Below, piece by piece: positions 4,802 through 6,267 of a stretch of DNA of 6,267 nucleotides (its first letter is position 1; every line of letters begins with the position of its first letter). The stretch comes from an uncultured Methanobrevibacter sp. (lineage in GTDB: Archaea > Methanobacteriota > Methanobacteria > Methanobacteriales > Methanobacteriaceae), in assembly GCA_946611495.1 (NCBI GenBank), contig CAMODR010000083.1:1-6267 (forward strand), written 5' to 3'. Below the pieces are notes generated by a model. It was not told the DNA's origin, made no database searches, and worked only from the letters and a program-made list of their open reading frames with translations. The translations under genes and the position numbers were made by a program.

Positions 4802-6032
4802 CAATTATGTGATTAGCTAATCTTTCTGCTAATGCTAAAATAAGTAATATTGGTGGTTTTCCTGGGGAGATAGGAATTACACTTGCATCTCCAACATATA
4901 AACCATTTATTTCTGTTTTTAGGTTTTTATCCACAACTTCTCCAATTGCAGCGGTTCCTCCAGGGTGAGCTCCTCTGAATACTGTAGAAGTCATTGTAGT
5001 TGCATCAACTCCTGCCTTCTCAAGAATGGAACCTGCAGCTGCTGCTCCTTGGGCAAGTCTTCTGATATCATCAATTGTATTGAATTTCTTAACGTTTCCA
5101 TCAATGTCAACAGAACCGACCATATCATCGCTGACCTTTACCATTATGCTTAAGATATCCTTATCTTCCACTTCTGGATTTGATTCCTTAATGTATTTTG
5201 ATATGAATGATGAGAAGTGAGGAGCAAGGATATATTCCTTACCAACAGCAAGCCCGTTCATTTGAACTTCTGTATTGTATTTTATGTCCTTTAAGACTCC
5301 TCCAACAGAAACGAATGGGTCGAAGAATAGCTTGTTTCCTGCATCGATTCCAGTCTTTTGCAATATCACTGCAGAATCAACTGCTCCTGCTGCAAGAACT
5401 ACCAAATCAGTTTCTATGGTTTTGGTTTGACCATCTTGGATATATTCAACTCCAGTAACTGATTTATGTCCTGTTAAAATCTTTTGAACTTCCGCATTTT
5501 CAATAAGTTCTGCACCATTTTTAACTGCTTCATCTACAAAGTCTTTTCCACTCCATTTTGCATCTCTTGGACAGCCGAAAGAACATTTACCGCAAGGCTT
5601 ACAATCTTCATCCCTTATGAATTTAGGCATTCTTATAGCATCGAATCCACATTCCTTTGCAGCATCTAAGAATTTTTGGGTTCCTTCCCCTATGTGTTCG
5701 TCATCCATTTGGTGAATTCCAATTAGTTTCTCAATTGTGTCGTACTCTTTGGATAAGTCAATTCCTAATTGGTTTTTAAATTCTTCTTCAAGAACTCTTA
5801 CACCATTTCCTGCAGCGACTATTGTAGATCCTCCTACACAAGTGGTCTTAAGCAGGTCTAGGCTTTGTTCACTTTCAAATCTCTTATCATAATATTTCAT
5901 GTCATATGTTTCATATGCATCTTTGCTGTGTATATATGGGCCTCTTTCTATAATTGTAACTGGTATATTTGCTTTTGAAAGTTTCATTGCAATTATTGCT
6001 CCTCCAGCACCAGTTCCGACTATTACAACCAT
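4788..6032 (-). CDS. GMC-type FAD-dependent oxidoreductase
   Basis: This 414-aa protein belongs to the glucose-methanol-choline (GMC) flavoprotein family. It opens directly with a dinucleotide-binding Rossmann motif (VVIVGTGAGG, Gly6 to Gly11, with Glu29 ending the second strand). It also has the GGST loop (67-70), the HPGGT active-site segment with His356 (356-360), and the terminal FAD segment GDASVIP (381-387). A cysteine cluster sits at residues 144, 147, 150 and 154 (CKPCGKCSFGCP), similar in layout to a segment I recall from long-chain alcohol oxidases; its spacing would also suit an iron-sulfur cluster. At the second catalytic position, usually His or Asn in SPGxNP-like sequence, this protein has Pro393 (SPGKPPIL). 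At 414 aa it is shorter than most GMC enzymes (500-600 aa), so the substrate cap is reduced. There is no signal peptide. A strong AGGAGAT lies five nt before the start. The substrate and electron acceptor are unknown, and no neighbour points to a pathway. Confidence 0.9.
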   Translation of the reverse strand: MVVIVGTGAGGAIIAMKLSKANIPVTIIERGPYIHSKDAYETYDMKYYDKRFESEQSLDLLKTTCVGGSTIVAAGNGVRVLEEEFKNQLGIDLSKEYDTIEKLIGIHQMDDEHIGEGTQKFLDAAKECGFDAIRMPKFIRDEDCKPCGKCSFGCPRDAKWSGKDFVDEAVKNGAELIENAEVQKILTGHKSVTGVEYIQDGQTKTIETDLVVLAAGAVDSAVILQKTGIDAGNKLFFDPFVSVGGVLKDIKYNTEVQMNGLAVGKEYILAPHFSSFISKYIKESNPEVEDKDILSIMVKVSDDMVGSVDIDGNVKKFNTIDDIRRLAQGAAAAGSILEKAGVDATTMTSTVFRGAHPGGTAAIGEVVDKNLKTEINGLYVGDASVIPISPGKPPILLILALAERLANHIIEEVL

Positions 6033-6037
6033 TTTTT

Positions 6038-6044
6038 ATCTCCT
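6038..6044 (-). promoter_or_regulatory. Strong ribosome binding site of the FAD oxidoreductase
   Basis: AGGAGAT on the minus strand lies five nt before the ATG at 6030-6032. It is the longest Shine-Dalgarno match in the window and fixes the start, which leaves the Rossmann motif at the extreme N-terminus. Confidence 0.75.
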
Positions 6045-6114
6045 TTTTCTATAAAAATTATTTTTAAAGTAATTAATCATTTTTATTTTATAATTTCTGT
6101 ATCATTAATTATTA

Positions 6115-6123
6115 TTTTATATA
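6115..6123 (-). promoter_or_regulatory. Candidate TATA box for the FAD oxidoreductase
   Basis: TATATAAAA on the minus strand resembles an archaeal TATA box. A start about 25 nt downstream would give a leader of around 60 nt. The 235-nt spacer from 6033 to the window end is extremely AT-rich and holds no gene that I can support, so this choice is tentative. Confidence 0.25.
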
Positions 6124-6235
6124 TTTATTAATTTATTTAATTCTTTAATTGATTAATTATCTTCATATAATTTTTTATAGTTTTTTAAGTGTAAATCCCT
6201 TCATTTATTTATTTAGATTTTATGATATAAATACT

Positions 6236-6247
6236 TAACAATTGTTA
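6236..6247. promoter_or_regulatory. 12-bp perfect palindrome beside a TATA-like element
   Basis: TAACAATTGTTA is a perfect palindrome. The plus-strand TATA-like sequence ATATAAATA (about 6225-6233) lies just before it. That is the arrangement expected for an operator overlapping a promoter that reads rightward out of the window, but the gene it would serve is not visible. Confidence 0.3.
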
Positions 6248-6267
6248 TATATTTTAAGATTTTCTAT

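Noticed and set aside
4965..5669. Four plus-strand open frames opposite the FAD oxidoreductase
   Set aside because: All are antisense to conserved GMC motifs and show no domains or start signals.
1..6267. CRISPR array, insertion sequence or prophage signal
   Set aside because: No regularly spaced identical repeats with unique spacers, no transposase or integrase motifs and no attachment-site-like duplications were seen. The repeats present are short or degenerate and confined to spacers.

Overview
The window looks like a piece of a methanogenic archaeon chromosome, most likely Methanobacteriales and probably Methanobrevibacter. Four things point there: very AT-rich spacers, a separate archaeal-type pyrI, an archaeal-type NOG1 GTPase, and start sites preceded by GTGAT, GGTG or AGGAGAT, all of which match the archaeal 16S anti-Shine-Dalgarno sequence. 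The genus is an inference from overall protein character, not from a search.

The left half (about 1-3442) holds three genes on the minus strand. They are a NOG1-family GTPase (ribosome assembly), an AMMECR1-domain protein, and a TldD-type metalloprotease, separated by AT-rich spacers of 167 and 278 nt. The first spacer carries a degenerate tandem repeat of about 36-39 nt. The second carries a 7-nt repeat just upstream of the AMMECR1 start and an 8-bp inverted repeat just past the tldD stop. A 299-nt spacer divides tldD from the divergent plus-strand pair. It contains a candidate TATA box for each direction and three copies of an AAACTATA motif at 40-42 bp spacing.

The plus-strand pair is pyrI, the zinc-binding regulatory subunit of aspartate carbamoyltransferase, followed 17 nt later by a small EamA/DMT-like membrane protein with five predicted helices. 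The catalytic gene pyrB is not in the window. The pair ends in a hairpin plus U-tracts. It converges on a minus-strand GMC-type FAD oxidoreductase that ends in its own hairpin and U-tract. The right edge (6033-6267) is AT-rich spacer containing the oxidoreductase's leader and a 12-bp palindrome next to a TATA-like element that faces out of the window.

The neighbourhood reads as ordinary housekeeping chromosome. I see no mobile element, CRISPR array, tRNA, rRNA or obvious new multi-gene system. The points most worth checking are the oxidoreductase (short, with a four-cysteine cluster and proline at the usual second catalytic position), tldD without an adjacent tldE, the repeats in the pyrI/tldD spacer, and the possibly leaderless pyrI start.
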